Origin: Methanobacteriota archaeon
GTDB lineage: Archaea; Halobacteriota; Methanosarcinia; Methanotrichales; Methanotrichaceae
Assembly (NCBI GenBank): GCA_029553285.1
Contig: JAKPCO010000080.1
Coordinates: 62,001 to 126,000, forward strand
Direction: 5' to 3'
Length of the DNA: 64,000 nucleotides
Of the stretch, positions 26,206 through 34,910 are shown one piece after another; position 1 is the first letter of the stretch, and each line of letters opens with the position of its first letter. The notes under the pieces are model-generated. The model worked only from the letters and a program-made list of their open reading frames with translations, made no database searches and had not been told where the DNA came from. The translations under genes and the position numbers were made by a program.

Positions 26206-26694
26206 ATGATCATCGATTCGATCACAGTCAGCACCTCGCGCTTCACACGGTACGGCTCTGTATCCAGGCCTGATGATGCTGAGGATGTTTCCGGAAAAAG
26301 GATAGTCGAGAGGATAACTGCATCAGGGCATGATTTCAGATACAGGCTGATTCCAGATGGGATCATGCCCGTGCGCCTGGCGCTGCTCGAGAGCATCGAG
26401 CGGAACAGCGATGCTGTGATATTCTGCGGGGGAACCGGCCTGGCACCGGCTGACCTCACAATAGAGGCGATCGAGCCGCTTGTTGAGAAGGGCATTCCAG
26501 GTTTCGGGGAGATATTCAGGCTGAAGAGCCTGGAGCAGGTCGGCACACGGGCGATGCTCACAAGGGCATCAGCCGGTCTGATCAGCGGCGTACCGGTATT
26601 TGCCATACCTGGATCTCCCGCTGCTGCGTCCCTCGGGATCGAGCTCATCCTGCAGGAGCTTGAGCACATACTGCAGCATGCACGGGGCAGATGA
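26206..26694 (+). CDS. moaB: MoaB/MogA-family molybdopterin adenylyltransferase-like protein
   Basis: A 162-aa protein of the MoaB/MogA fold. It has DAVIFCGGTGLAPADLTIEA and IPGFGEIFR, and near the end VPVFAIPGSPAAASLG, the residues that bind molybdopterin and Mg-ATP. It should adenylylate molybdopterin before metal insertion (tungsten or molybdenum for formylmethanofuran dehydrogenase). CTTTATGTT lies about 26 nt before the ATG at 26206, so the transcript is probably leaderless; the longer frame from 26137 is not needed. Confidence 0.9.
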   Translation: MIIDSITVSTSRFTRYGSVSRPDDAEDVSGKRIVERITASGHDFRYRLIPDGIMPVRLALLESIERNSDAVIFCGGTGLAPADLTIEAIEPLVEKGIPGFGEIFRLKSLEQVGTRAMLTRASAGLISGVPVFAIPGSPAAASLGIELILQELEHILQHARGR

Positions 26695-26748
26695 TCTTTC
26701 CGGAGCAGATTCAATGCGATCAGTTCCGGGGTGGCTGGATAAGATGTT

Positions 26749-27002
26749 CGCTCTTATGTGTTTAGCAACTTGGAGGTTGCGCAAGGTGTGCTCAAAGCAA
26801 GCCGTTCACGCTCGAGGGAGCACACAGCATGACTGGTCCTCTTGAACATGCTCAATACGTTGAGGTAAATTACCCTCCTGGCAGATTTCTGGATAAAAGA
26901 CCATGCCCGATGTAGCGTCTTCACCTGACCAGCAGATAAAATACGCTCACGACATTGAGCAAATACGTCCTCTTCGGGAAAGTCATCAGATTGATAAGAG
27001 CG
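26749..27002 (+). mobile_element. MITE-like element, copy D (enlarged by a nested element)
   Basis: The ends CGCTCTTATGTGTTTAGCAA and TCATCAGATTGATAAGAGCG match the family. The element is flanked by a perfect 8-bp direct repeat AAGATGTT (26741-26748 and 27003-27010). It is 254 bp long because another 123-bp element plus one 8-bp repeat sits inside; without these it would be 123 bp, the usual size. GCAACTTGGAGGTTGC near its left end can form a hairpin. Confidence 0.9.
26844..26966. mobile_element. Second-type MITE-like element nested in copy D
   Basis: A 123-bp insertion inside copy D, bounded by the perfect 8-bp direct repeat GTCCTCTT (26836-26843 and 26967-26974). Its ends are imperfect inverted repeats: GAACATGCTCAATACGTTG on the left, and GTATTTGCTCAATGTCGTG reading in from the right, sharing TGCTCAAT at the same offset. 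The sequence differs from the host element. Confidence 0.8.
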
Positions 27003-27040
27003 AAGATGTTTTAGACCGTTTCAGTTGTGGCTATGGAATA

Positions 27041-27997
27041 TCATCTCAGCGGAATGAGCAGCAGTGCTGATAACACAGCAGCCAGAGCCATCGCCCTTCC
27101 GATGAGCGAAATCGCCGCGGGTATATCCTCGCGCTCCGGCTCCCTTCCCTCATCCAGTATCGTGTAGACCCCCGGCTTCTCCATCCTCGTGCCCAGGGCG
27201 CCCGCGGCTGCTGCCATCGGCCAGCCGGAGTTCGGGCTGGGGGTGACGGAACGGTATCGCATGCATGCCCTGAGGATATCCATGGACCTCCCTGGCGAGG
27301 CGATCATGATCAGCGGCAGGCTCAGCCTGGCCGGGATCCAGTTCAGGATGTCGTCAAGCCGGGCGGGAACATACCCGATCTCGCGGAGCTCCTCAGTCCT
27401 GTAGCCCAGCATGCTGTCCATTGTGCTTACAGCCTTGAACGCAAGCGCTGCCTCCACCCCGAGGCCTAGATACGAGAAGAGAACGTAGTAGAAAAGAGGT
27501 GAGATGATCGTATCGACGTAGTTCTCAGAGAGCGACTCTATGACTGCGGACCTGGCCTGCGCGTGTGTGAGATCGAGAGGATTTCTGCTCACCAGAGCGG
27601 GAAGAAGTCGCTTTGCTGAATCGAGATCCTCATCGATGAGACCGCCTATCTCTCCGGATGTGGAGATCAGACTCCTGAAGGCGAATGTGGATTTCAAAAG
27701 GTATGCGGAGACGATAAGAGCCAGGATATCTCCCATTAGAGAGACTCCTGCAAGAGCTCCGGTAACGTATGCGAGACGGATAAGAGCAGAGCCAGCGAGC
27801 ACGGCTCCTGAGATCACAACCACCGAGATCACAAGCCCTGAGATCTTCCTCCGCGGCACCATCTGCCTGAGGCGATCCACCGCCCTTCCGATCATGACCA
27901 CAGGATGAAGCGCAGCTGGCGGCTCCCCCAGGATGATATCGATCAGGATCGCCAGGATCAGAACTGAAAGTGGAGACGGCTCGATCATAGCTATCAC
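27041..27997 (-). CDS. cbiB: Adenosylcobinamide-phosphate synthase (CbiB)
   Basis: A 318-aa membrane protein of the CbiB/CobD(Pseudomonas) family. It has LILAILIDIILGEPPAALHP, SENYVDTIISPLFYY and STMDSMLGYRTEELREIGY near the family signature region. It attaches (R)-1-amino-2-propanol phosphate to adenosylcobyric acid. It overlaps the upstream Cys-rich gene by 4 nt. An internal ATG at 27988 is also possible as start. Confidence 0.92.
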   Translation of the reverse strand: MIAMIEPSPLSVLILAILIDIILGEPPAALHPVVMIGRAVDRLRQMVPRRKISGLVISVVVISGAVLAGSALIRLAYVTGALAGVSLMGDILALIVSAYLLKSTFAFRSLISTSGEIGGLIDEDLDSAKRLLPALVSRNPLDLTHAQARSAVIESLSENYVDTIISPLFYYVLFSYLGLGVEAALAFKAVSTMDSMLGYRTEELREIGYVPARLDDILNWIPARLSLPLIMIASPGRSMDILRACMRYRSVTPSPNSGWPMAAAAGALGTRMEKPGVYTILDEGREPEREDIPAAISLIGRAMALAAVLSALLLIPLR

Positions 27998-28230
27998 ACC
28001 TTTGACCTGATCCTCCTCCAGACAGCCTCCAGTTCCTCTCCACGGAGCAGATCCTCAACAACCCCGGCTGCAACATCAGATCTGTGAAGGAGTGTACAGC
28101 CATCACATCTCCATACCCCATCGACCATGCATCCAAGGCTCTCATCGAGGCACGGGTAGAATGGGCAGAAGCAGAATGTGCAGTCCTGCCCCTCGAAGTG
28201 GCATGGGTAGCGATCGCAGCTCTCCCTCAT
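27994..28230 (-). CDS. Cysteine-rich small domain protein of the cobalamin cluster
   Basis: A 78-aa protein with nine cysteines in two groups (ESCDRYPCHFEGQDCTFCFC and the following CL, then GCMVDGVWRCDGC), a pattern typical of a small metal-binding domain found beside or fused to cobalamin biosynthesis proteins. It overlaps both cobD and cbiB by 4 nt, so the three are co-translated. Its exact role is not established. Confidence 0.8.
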   Translation of the reverse strand: MRESCDRYPCHFEGQDCTFCFCPFYPCLDESLGCMVDGVWRCDGCTLLHRSDVAAGVVEDLLRGEELEAVWRRIRSKV

Positions 28231-29321
28231 GTTCTCTCCAGGACCTTCTTGAAGGCGAGGACCAGCCTCTCGTTCTCATCTCTCCTGCGCACAGCGACCC
28301 TCACGTATCCGTCCAGGCCGAAGGATCTGCAGTCCCTTATGAGAATACCCTCATGCAGCATCCTCTCTACAAGCTCTCCCGAATCCATGCCTGTGCCCCT
28401 CACATCAACAAGCATGAAGTTCGTGCTGCTCCTAAGCGGTCTCAACCCGATGCCTGTGAGAGCCGCGGTCAGCCAGCCAAGCTCTTTAACGACAGTCTGC
28501 CTGCTCCTCTCAAGAAACTCCACGTTCTTCAGTAAATGAACAGCAGCAGCAGATGCTATCGAGCTTATCGACCATGGTATCCGCGCCCTGTTCATGATAT
28601 CCGCAAGCTCTCTGTTCGTGACAGCAAACCCCAGACGCAGTCCCGGCACACCGAATGATTTCGTGAGGGATCTCATGACGACCAACCCCTCCATATCCGG
28701 CGCGAGATCTGCCAGGCTCTGATCAGGATCGGAGAGCTCTATGAAAGCCTCATCAACGAGGAGAAAAACCCCGCAGTCCTCACAGCGTTCTGCAAGCCTC
28801 ATGAGACTCTCTCTGTCTGTGAGAATTCCCGTGGGGTTGTTCGGGTTGCAGAAGAACGCTGCTTTTGCACCCCTCAAAAGCGGTTCATCGAATACCGACT
28901 CGAGATCCCTTGGAGTCTCCACACCAAGATCTGTTTTAATGATCTGTGCGCCTGCAAGCCTCGACTGGGCCTCGTACTCGCCGAAGGTGGGAGAGGGTAT
29001 GAGCGCAACCCCGCCATCATCTATACAGACCTCTGAGAATATTCTTATTATCTCTGATGAGCCGTTTCCAGGGACTATATTCCCAGGATCCACCCCGACA
29101 AAAGATGCTGCAGCCTCCCTGAAATCGCTGTATGTGATGTCCGGATAATGACATATGTTTTTCAGCTCGCGCAGCACGAGATCCTCCAGGGGAGGAGAGC
29201 CGAGGGGGTTGATGCTTGCGCTGAAATCCAGAATCTCCCTGCCGAGGATTCTGGATACCTCACGAACCCTGCCTCCGTGCTGGCACGGCTCGGCCGCCGC
29301 AAAGCTTCTGCGAACTCTCAT
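28227..29321 (-). CDS. cobD: L-threonine-O-3-phosphate decarboxylase (CobD)
   Basis: A 364-aa PLP enzyme related to HisC. It begins near HGGRV and has ILDFSASINPLGSPP (the CobD-type FSANINP motif), CNPNNPTGI, LLVDEAFIEL and the lysine in RSLTKSFGVPGLRLGFA. It makes aminopropanol phosphate, the substrate of CbiB encoded two genes downstream. ATG 29321 is preferred over a GTG at 29366, which would add 15 residues without family support. Confidence 0.88.
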   Translation of the reverse strand: MRVRRSFAAAEPCQHGGRVREVSRILGREILDFSASINPLGSPPLEDLVLRELKNICHYPDITYSDFREAAASFVGVDPGNIVPGNGSSEIIRIFSEVCIDDGGVALIPSPTFGEYEAQSRLAGAQIIKTDLGVETPRDLESVFDEPLLRGAKAAFFCNPNNPTGILTDRESLMRLAERCEDCGVFLLVDEAFIELSDPDQSLADLAPDMEGLVVMRSLTKSFGVPGLRLGFAVTNRELADIMNRARIPWSISSIASAAAVHLLKNVEFLERSRQTVVKELGWLTAALTGIGLRPLRSSTNFMLVDVRGTGMDSGELVERMLHEGILIRDCRSFGLDGYVRVAVRRRDENERLVLAFKKVLERT

Positions 29322-29380
29322 CCACAGCCCGTCAGATCTCAATGATTTGAACCTGGCGGATGCCACCAGGGTTCACAGAT

Positions 29381-30802
29381 CTATTTTTCTCTTCCACGTA
29401 CCGCAGCGCCGCTGCGAAGCTCTCCCCTCGCCAGCGACGCGAATATGCCGATGAAGCATAGCAGGGAGAATATCGCAAAAGCCACCCTGCTGCTCTCTAT
29501 GAGACTGGAATAGGTATCAGGGGTTATCTCGACTCTGCCAATGAAGATGGCGAAGATCACCATCGCCAGGCTCATGCTCAGCATCTGGCCCAGAAGACGC
29601 ATTGTTCCTAGGGTCGCAGATGCTATCCCGTAGTACTTTCTCTCAACAGAGCTCATTATAGCGTTTGTATTTGGTGGCGTGAAGAGAGCAAGACCAAATC
29701 CCAGAAGGAGGAGCACAGCGCCGATGAACCACACCGGCGTTAGCTCATCAAGAAACACAAACGGCACGACGCCAAGCAGCGTGAAGGCCATGCCGGCAGA
29801 GGCAACAAGCCTCGGCTCAATCCTGTCGGAGAGCCTGCCGGCAAAGGGGGAGAAGATCGTCATCATCAGCGGCTGTGCCAGGAGCACCAGGCCCGCACTC
29901 ATGGGGTCCAGACCCTTTATGTATTGGAGGTAGAGGCTCAGCAGGAATCCTGTCGCGAAGGTCGCGCTGTAGTTTATGAGTGCAGCGAGGTTTGAGAAGG
30001 TGAAGACGCGATTGGATAGGAAGAGATCGACCTCGAGGACAGGGCTCTCAGCTCTTGTTTCCACGTACAGAAACAGGATCAGCCCGGCCAGGCCCGCGAC
30101 TGTCACGAAACGGCCGGCGCTGGAGGGGAGATGCGACATGCCGTAGACGAGGGCGATGATGGAGATGCCGTAGACCAGAGATCCGGTAAGATCGAACCGC
30201 TCGCCCCTCGCATCTGCCCACTCCTCCCTCAGCTTCAGCATCAGGAGTGCCAGAGCGAGGACACCGAGCGGAACCGTTGCTGTGAACAGACTTCTCCAGC
30301 CGAGGTACTGGGTGAGAATCCCGCCGAGAACGGGGCCAAGTGACAATCCCAGGTAAACAGAAGCTGCATTGATCCCGATGACCCTGCCGCGCTTTCTCAG
30401 TGGGAAGACGGAAGTCAGTATAGCGACCGCAGTGCCGAAGATCATCGCAGCTCCAATTCCCTGCACGAATCTTGCGGCCACGATCATGCTGGCGGATCGC
30501 GAAGCCGGCGCGAGTATCGACGCCAGGGTGAAGAGCGCGATCCCGCAGCCGAAAATCATTCTCCTCCCGTATATATCGGCCAGACGCCCGAACGGCACCA
30601 GGAACACGGCAGCTGCCAGAAGAAACGCTGTTGAGATCCAGCCGAGCATCACCGCATCCATGGAGAACTCGCTGCCTATGGCCGGCAGCGCGATGTTCAC
30701 GGCTGATGATGTGAAGGCTGTGAGGAACGATCCGATCACTGAGACGACAAGAGCACAGCTCTGTATCCGTTCCGTATCGCTATCTTCTTGGCAGACAACC
30801 AT
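29381..30802 (-). CDS. MFS multidrug exporter, 14-TM DHA2 family
   Basis: A 473-aa transporter. It has SSAVNIALPAIGSEF in the first helix region, GRLADIYGRRMIF (motif A), RFVQGIGAAMIFGTAVAILT and the motif C segment LGLSLGPVLGG. About 14 hydrophobic segments place it with EmrB/QacA proton-coupled exporters. ATG 30802 has AGGT upstream and removes an unlikely 21-residue extension from GTG 30865. TTTTTGTATTATTTT near 30895-30910 is a likely promoter. Confidence 0.9.
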   Translation of the reverse strand: MVVCQEDSDTERIQSCALVVSVIGSFLTAFTSSAVNIALPAIGSEFSMDAVMLGWISTAFLLAAAVFLVPFGRLADIYGRRMIFGCGIALFTLASILAPASRSASMIVAARFVQGIGAAMIFGTAVAILTSVFPLRKRGRVIGINAASVYLGLSLGPVLGGILTQYLGWRSLFTATVPLGVLALALLMLKLREEWADARGERFDLTGSLVYGISIIALVYGMSHLPSSAGRFVTVAGLAGLILFLYVETRAESPVLEVDLFLSNRVFTFSNLAALINYSATFATGFLLSLYLQYIKGLDPMSAGLVLLAQPLMMTIFSPFAGRLSDRIEPRLVASAGMAFTLLGVVPFVFLDELTPVWFIGAVLLLLGFGLALFTPPNTNAIMSSVERKYYGIASATLGTMRLLGQMLSMSLAMVIFAIFIGRVEITPDTYSSLIESSRVAFAIFSLLCFIGIFASLARGELRSGAAVRGREK

Positions 30803-30981
30803 GCTAATACCTGCTGAAGCGCCCGTTGCATTTGCGAGGATGTATTGCTTTCGGTAATATGACACCGCTGAATGGAGTCATTCATGAAGCTGCAAAATAA
30901 TACAAAAATGAATTTCTGTGTGAACCGGTTGTCACGTCATCCCGGGTTAAAACTTTAAACCGCGTTGGCATAGGAGCACAC

Positions 30982-32205
30982 ATGAGCGGAGCTGACGAGA
31001 TATTCGACTCTGGATACATGCTGGATCTCCTCAGAGATCTCATAGCCTTCAGGACGGTTGCACCACCCGGAAGCTTCTACAATGAGATAGTGGATTACCT
31101 TGTTCCGCTGCTCAATGAGATGGGGTTTGCGACGAAAAAGCTCGTGATGCCTGCAGAGGTCTTCGAGTCCAGATGCTCCGATCCCAGGCTCTCGGGGGAC
31201 AGGGTCAATCTGATCGCAGATATGGATCTCGGCAGGCCAGAGTGGCTGGTGATATACACGCACCTCGATGTCGTGCCTCCAGGTGACGGATGGTCCACAG
31301 ATCCTTTCTCGCTCACGATCAGAAACGGCAGAGCATACGGCAGAGGTGTCTCAGACTCAAAGGGGGCTGTCGCAGCGCTTATCGCTGCCCTCAGAGGCAT
31401 TCTGGCTGAGAGAAAGCCGAAGTACAACCTCCGCCTGCTTCTGACGACCGATGAGGAGGTTGGAGGCTACTCAGGGCTGTGCTATCTTGCGGATTCCGGA
31501 ATGGTCCGGGGAGACAAGATGCTCTGCATGGACGGATTCTCCGATGATGTGGTCATCGGATCGAACGGCATAATCACCTGGGAGGTCACGGTGAAGGGAA
31601 GAGCGGTTCACAGTGGATCCAGCTTTCTCGGAGATAACGCGATCGAGAAGTCGCTTCCTGTGATCGATGCAATACTCATGCACAAGCGAGAGGTCGAAAA
31701 GAAGAGATCATCGCTTCCCGCAAGCTCTGTGCTGAGGGACAAAGGGATAGAGAACATGATGCCGATCCTGAACATAAACGTGATACATGGAGGCATAAAG
31801 GAGAACATCGTGCCTGACAGGTGCGTCTTCCGCGGTGACAGGAGGGTGATTCCGGAGGAGAGGATGGAGGATGCCATGAATGAGCTTGAGGGGATCGTCA
31901 AACGCTTCGGCCCCGACATCGACATGAGAATGTGGCCTGGGTATCCTCCCATGAGGATGGATCCAGAGCACCCCTGGGTTCTTGAGGTTAAGGAGGCGGT
32001 GAGGAGGGCCACCGGATCAGAGCCGCATCTATCGGGAGCACAGGGGAGCCTTGACCAGGCGTATGCGACAGAGGTCACAAAGATCCCTGCAGCAGTCTAC
32101 GGTGTCGGAAGGCAGCTCGAGAGCAATGCGCATGGCATCGATGAGAACGTAAGTGTCGAGGACCTCGTGAGCTACATGCGGTTCATCAGGGAGCTTCTGC
32201 TCTAG
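30982..32205 (+). CDS. M20-family metallopeptidase (ArgE/DapE/acetylornithine deacetylase-like)
   Basis: A 407-aa M20 protein with YTHLDVVPPGDGW (first zinc His and Asp), SDSKGAVAALIAAL, TDEEVGG (catalytic Glu) and SGAQGSLDQAYATEV near the C terminus. The family includes succinyl-diaminopimelate desuccinylase, acetylornithine deacetylase and dipeptidases; the substrate cannot be fixed from sequence or neighbours. AACTTTAAACC at 30950-30960 could be the TATA element of a nearly leaderless mRNA. Confidence 0.88.
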   Translation: MSGADEIFDSGYMLDLLRDLIAFRTVAPPGSFYNEIVDYLVPLLNEMGFATKKLVMPAEVFESRCSDPRLSGDRVNLIADMDLGRPEWLVIYTHLDVVPPGDGWSTDPFSLTIRNGRAYGRGVSDSKGAVAALIAALRGILAERKPKYNLRLLLTTDEEVGGYSGLCYLADSGMVRGDKMLCMDGFSDDVVIGSNGIITWEVTVKGRAVHSGSSFLGDNAIEKSLPVIDAILMHKREVEKKRSSLPASSVLRDKGIENMMPILNINVIHGGIKENIVPDRCVFRGDRRVIPEERMEDAMNELEGIVKRFGPDIDMRMWPGYPPMRMDPEHPWVLEVKEAVRRATGSEPHLSGAQGSLDQAYATEVTKIPAAVYGVGRQLESNAHGIDENVSVEDLVSYMRFIRELLL

Positions 32206-32250
32206 ACTTCAAAGGTGTCTCTCAGATGTGTCTCTCGATACGAGAGCGAG

Positions 32251-32679
32251 ATGTGTGGAATATCTGGTGATGGCTTGAAGGTAGTGGCTGTTGTGGGTCA
32301 CCACAAGTCTGGGAAGACCACACTGATCGAGGCTCTGGTAAAAGCCCTCAAGAGGTACGGCCGTGTGGGGACGGTGAAGCACATGCCAGGGCATCATGTC
32401 GACCAGGGCGACACGCACAGGCATCTCATGGCCGGTGCAGATGTCGTCATCGGCATCGGCCTGGGCCAGATCGTGGTGACCCCTGAGGGGAGCCTCGAGT
32501 CTGCCCTCGAGGAGATGCAAAACCGAGGTATCGATTTTGTCATACTCGAGGGGTTCAAGAGCAGCCACTACCCGAAGATAGCCATCGGCGGTATAGATGT
32601 ACCAAACAAGATGTGTGATGTGCATGATGTGAACGATTCCACTGTGGATCATCTCGTGAGCATGATCCTCTCGCTCTGA
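32251..32679 (+). CDS. mobB: Molybdopterin-guanine dinucleotide biosynthesis protein B (MobB)
   Basis: A 142-aa P-loop GTP-binding protein with VVAVVGHHKSGKTTLIEALV (Walker A), TVKHMPGHHVDQGDTHRHL, and VILEGFKSSHYPK, all typical of MobB. It assists attachment of GMP to molybdopterin or supplies the nucleotide for tungsten/molybdenum enzymes such as formylmethanofuran dehydrogenase. ATG 32251 is given; a TTG at 32275 preceded by GGTGAT would start right at the conserved domain and may be the true start. Confidence 0.9.
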   Translation: MCGISGDGLKVVAVVGHHKSGKTTLIEALVKALKRYGRVGTVKHMPGHHVDQGDTHRHLMAGADVVIGIGLGQIVVTPEGSLESALEEMQNRGIDFVILEGFKSSHYPKIAIGGIDVPNKMCDVHDVNDSTVDHLVSMILSL

Positions 32680-32784
32680 TCTGAGCCGCCCTGATACCCC
32701 ACCTTCCCGAGAGATGCGTTTTTCGTTTATGTGTATGGAGGTGCTCCGCAGCCCTGTGCGTCATTTTTGTATAAATATGTCAAT

Positions 32785-32827
32785 GTTTTCTCTGTTTCAG
32801 GAAAACTTTTTCCAATTTATGGAAAAC
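32785..32827. promoter_or_regulatory. Operator-like repeats upstream of the ABC importer
   Basis: GTTTTC (32785-32790) and GAAAAC (32801-32806) form an inverted repeat with a 10-base spacer, and GGAAAAC recurs at 32821-32827 just before the TATA-like ACTTTATAG (32828-32836). A further TATA-like stretch, TTTTGTATAAATATG, lies at 32765-32779. The arrangement suggests a repressor or activator site controlling the importer. Confidence 0.45.
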
Positions 32828-32858
32828 ACTTTATAGCGAGCGATCCCCTGAGAAAGCG

Positions 32859-33848
32859 GTGAGGATATTGAGGCACATGCTTGTCTTCCTGATCGTCGGA
32901 TTGGTGGTTGTGGCCTCGCTGGGCTGCATAACAAAAACACCATCCGAGAACATAACACTCAGAATCGGCTACCAGCCGAGCACCCATCAGATAGCGGAGA
33001 TGGTCGCGATGGAGAAGGGCTGGTGGCTTGAGGATCTCAGGCCTTTTGGGGTCACAGCAGTCGAGGAGTACGAGTTCCCCTCAGGACCGCCGGAGATGCA
33101 GGCGATGCTTGCCGGCAGCCTGGATGTCGCCTATGTTGGGACTGCACCGCCGATATCTGCGATCGCGGGAGGTCTTGATGCGAAGATAGTCGCAGGAGTC
33201 AACACCAACGGCTCTGCTCTTGTGCTTGCCCCGGATAAGGAGTACAAAGGCCCCGAGTCGCTGAAGGGCATGAGCATAGCGACATTCCCGCCAGGCTCGA
33301 TCCAGGATACTGTTCTCAAAAAGTGGCTGAAGGAGAACGGCATCGATCCATCAGAAGTAAAGATACTTCCGATGGGCCCGGGTGATGCTGTGACAGCGAT
33401 GTTCGCCGGCCAGGTCGACGGCTCGCTGCTGCCCGAGCCATCGCCGTCGGTGATAGAGATGGCCAACAGGGGACGGGTCGCTGTCTACTCTGGAGAGATG
33501 TGGCCGAACCATGCCTGCTGCAGCCTGGTCGTCAGCGGTAAGCTCATCAGGGAGCATCCGGAGCTTGTTGAGCAGATAGTGAAGACGCACATCAAGGCCA
33601 CAGAGTATGTGCATGCTCATCCTGATGAGGCAGCGAGGATATATGCCAACAGGACGAAGCAGGATCTCAGCGTTGTGGAGTATTCGATGGAGCACTGGGA
33701 TGGTAGATGGATAAGCGATCCCCATCTGCAGATCCCGTCCACCATGGAGTATGCCAGGGTCAACTACGAGCTGAAGTACATAAGCAGAATGCCATCCGAA
33801 GAGGAGCTCTTCGATGTGAGCTTCTACGATAAGGCGTGGGGTGAGTGA
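32859..33848 (+). CDS. ABC transporter substrate-binding lipoprotein (nitrate/sulfonate/taurine type)
   Basis: A 329-aa solute-binding protein of the SsuA/TauA/NrtA (NMT1-like) class. A lipoprotein signal ends at VVASLGC with Cys 23. The mature part begins ITLRIGYQPSTHQIAEMVAM, with QAMLAGSLDVAYVGTAPPIS and FAGQVDGSLLPEPSPSV. The ligand is not evident. The TATA-like ACTTTATAG lies about 26 nt before GTG 32859, giving a leaderless mRNA; an ATG at 32877 is less likely. It overlaps the permease start by 8 nt. Confidence 0.9.
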   Translation: MRILRHMLVFLIVGLVVVASLGCITKTPSENITLRIGYQPSTHQIAEMVAMEKGWWLEDLRPFGVTAVEEYEFPSGPPEMQAMLAGSLDVAYVGTAPPISAIAGGLDAKIVAGVNTNGSALVLAPDKEYKGPESLKGMSIATFPPGSIQDTVLKKWLKENGIDPSEVKILPMGPGDAVTAMFAGQVDGSLLPEPSPSVIEMANRGRVAVYSGEMWPNHACCSLVVSGKLIREHPELVEQIVKTHIKATEYVHAHPDEAARIYANRTKQDLSVVEYSMEHWDGRWISDPHLQIPSTMEYARVNYELKYISRMPSEEELFDVSFYDKAWGE

Positions 33849-34629
33849 GATAAGTAGAGAATCTGGTAAACTCAGAAGGGAGTGGGCTCAGCCCCTCCCC
33901 CTCATCGGAATGCTGGCTGTATGGCAGATCTCTGCCATGCTCGTGAACGACTCGCTTGTGCTTCCAAGCTTTACTGACGTGGTGAGCGCCTTCGGCTCCA
34001 GCTGGGGGGACATATTCTTTCGGGACCTGCCAGTGAGCCTGCTGCACTTCTTCCTCGGGATATTCGCCGGCATGATCATAGCAATGCCTCTTGGCATGGG
34101 CATGGGCTGGTCCAGGTCTGTGGACAGGATCGTTGATCCCATAATAGAGGTGGTCAGGCCGATACCACCCCTGGCCTGGATACCATTCGCTATCGTCTGG
34201 TTCGGGCTCACACATGAGTCGGCGGGGTTCATAGTCTTCATCGGCGCCGTCTTCCCGATACTGATAAACACATACGTCGGGTTCAGGAACCTGCCCAGGG
34301 TTTATGTGGAATCGGCGATGGTCCTGGGAGCGACGAGGGACAGGGATCTGATACGGTATGTGGCGCTTCCATACGCGCTCCCATCCATAGCTGCAGGAAT
34401 AAGAATCGCGATGGGAATAGCCTGGATGTGTCTCGTTGCGGCAGAGATGTTCGGCGTCAGCACGAGCGGCCTCGGATACAGGATATGGTCTTACTACTAC
34501 CTGCACAAGATGGATCACGTCCTGCTATACATGATCGTTCTGGGCATGCTCGGCCTCTTCATCGACAAGGCGTTCAGGGGCATAATCGAGGACAGGCTTC
34601 TCAGATGGCGGGTCGGGCTCACGCAGTGA
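33841..34629 (+). CDS. ABC transporter permease (SsuC/TauC type)
   Basis: A 262-aa membrane protein with six or so helices and the EAA-type cytoplasmic loop ESAMVLGATRDRDLIRYVAL followed by PYALPSIAAGIRI. It pairs with the substrate-binding protein through an 8-nt overlap. The ATPase that normally completes the operon is not next to it: the following DNA is a MITE-like element and then adenine deaminase. The ATPase must be encoded elsewhere or shared. Confidence 0.92.
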   Translation: MSEISRESGKLRREWAQPLPLIGMLAVWQISAMLVNDSLVLPSFTDVVSAFGSSWGDIFFRDLPVSLLHFFLGIFAGMIIAMPLGMGMGWSRSVDRIVDPIIEVVRPIPPLAWIPFAIVWFGLTHESAGFIVFIGAVFPILINTYVGFRNLPRVYVESAMVLGATRDRDLIRYVALPYALPSIAAGIRIAMGIAWMCLVAAEMFGVSTSGLGYRIWSYYYLHKMDHVLLYMIVLGMLGLFIDKAFRGIIEDRLLRWRVGLTQ

Positions 34630-34680
34630 GCACGCCCTGGCGATTTTTAGGGTTCGTGTCCGGAGGACCGTATGAACCTT

Positions 34681-34795
34681 CGCTCTTTATTCAGCAACTT
34701 GGAAGCCATGCAGGCCGTTTGATGAATGCACTCATTCGCTCGCCAGGAGCGGTGGGAGAGAGATGTTTTGGAGCGTCGTCAGATGGGTAAGAGCG
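34681..34795 (+). mobile_element. MITE-like element, copy E
   Basis: A 115-bp family member from CGCTCTTTATTCAGCAACTT to GTCAGATGGGTAAGAGCG. It is bounded by a perfect 8-bp direct repeat TGAACCTT (34673-34680 and 34796-34803). It lies directly downstream of the ABC permease gene. Confidence 0.88.
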
Positions 34796-34910
34796 TGAAC
34801 CTTTTTCAACAACCTGGATGTGCCTCCTAAAATTCATCCGGCTCTGAGAGATCGAGCTCCTGCAGGGCAGAGCTATATTGCAGGCTGCATGATGTTATGC
34901 AGGTGATTCC

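Noticed and set aside
20454-29321. Treating the gene at 28227-29321 as a second hisC
   Set aside because: Its overlap with the Cys-rich cobalamin gene and cbiB, and the SASINPLG motif, fit CobD better than HisC.
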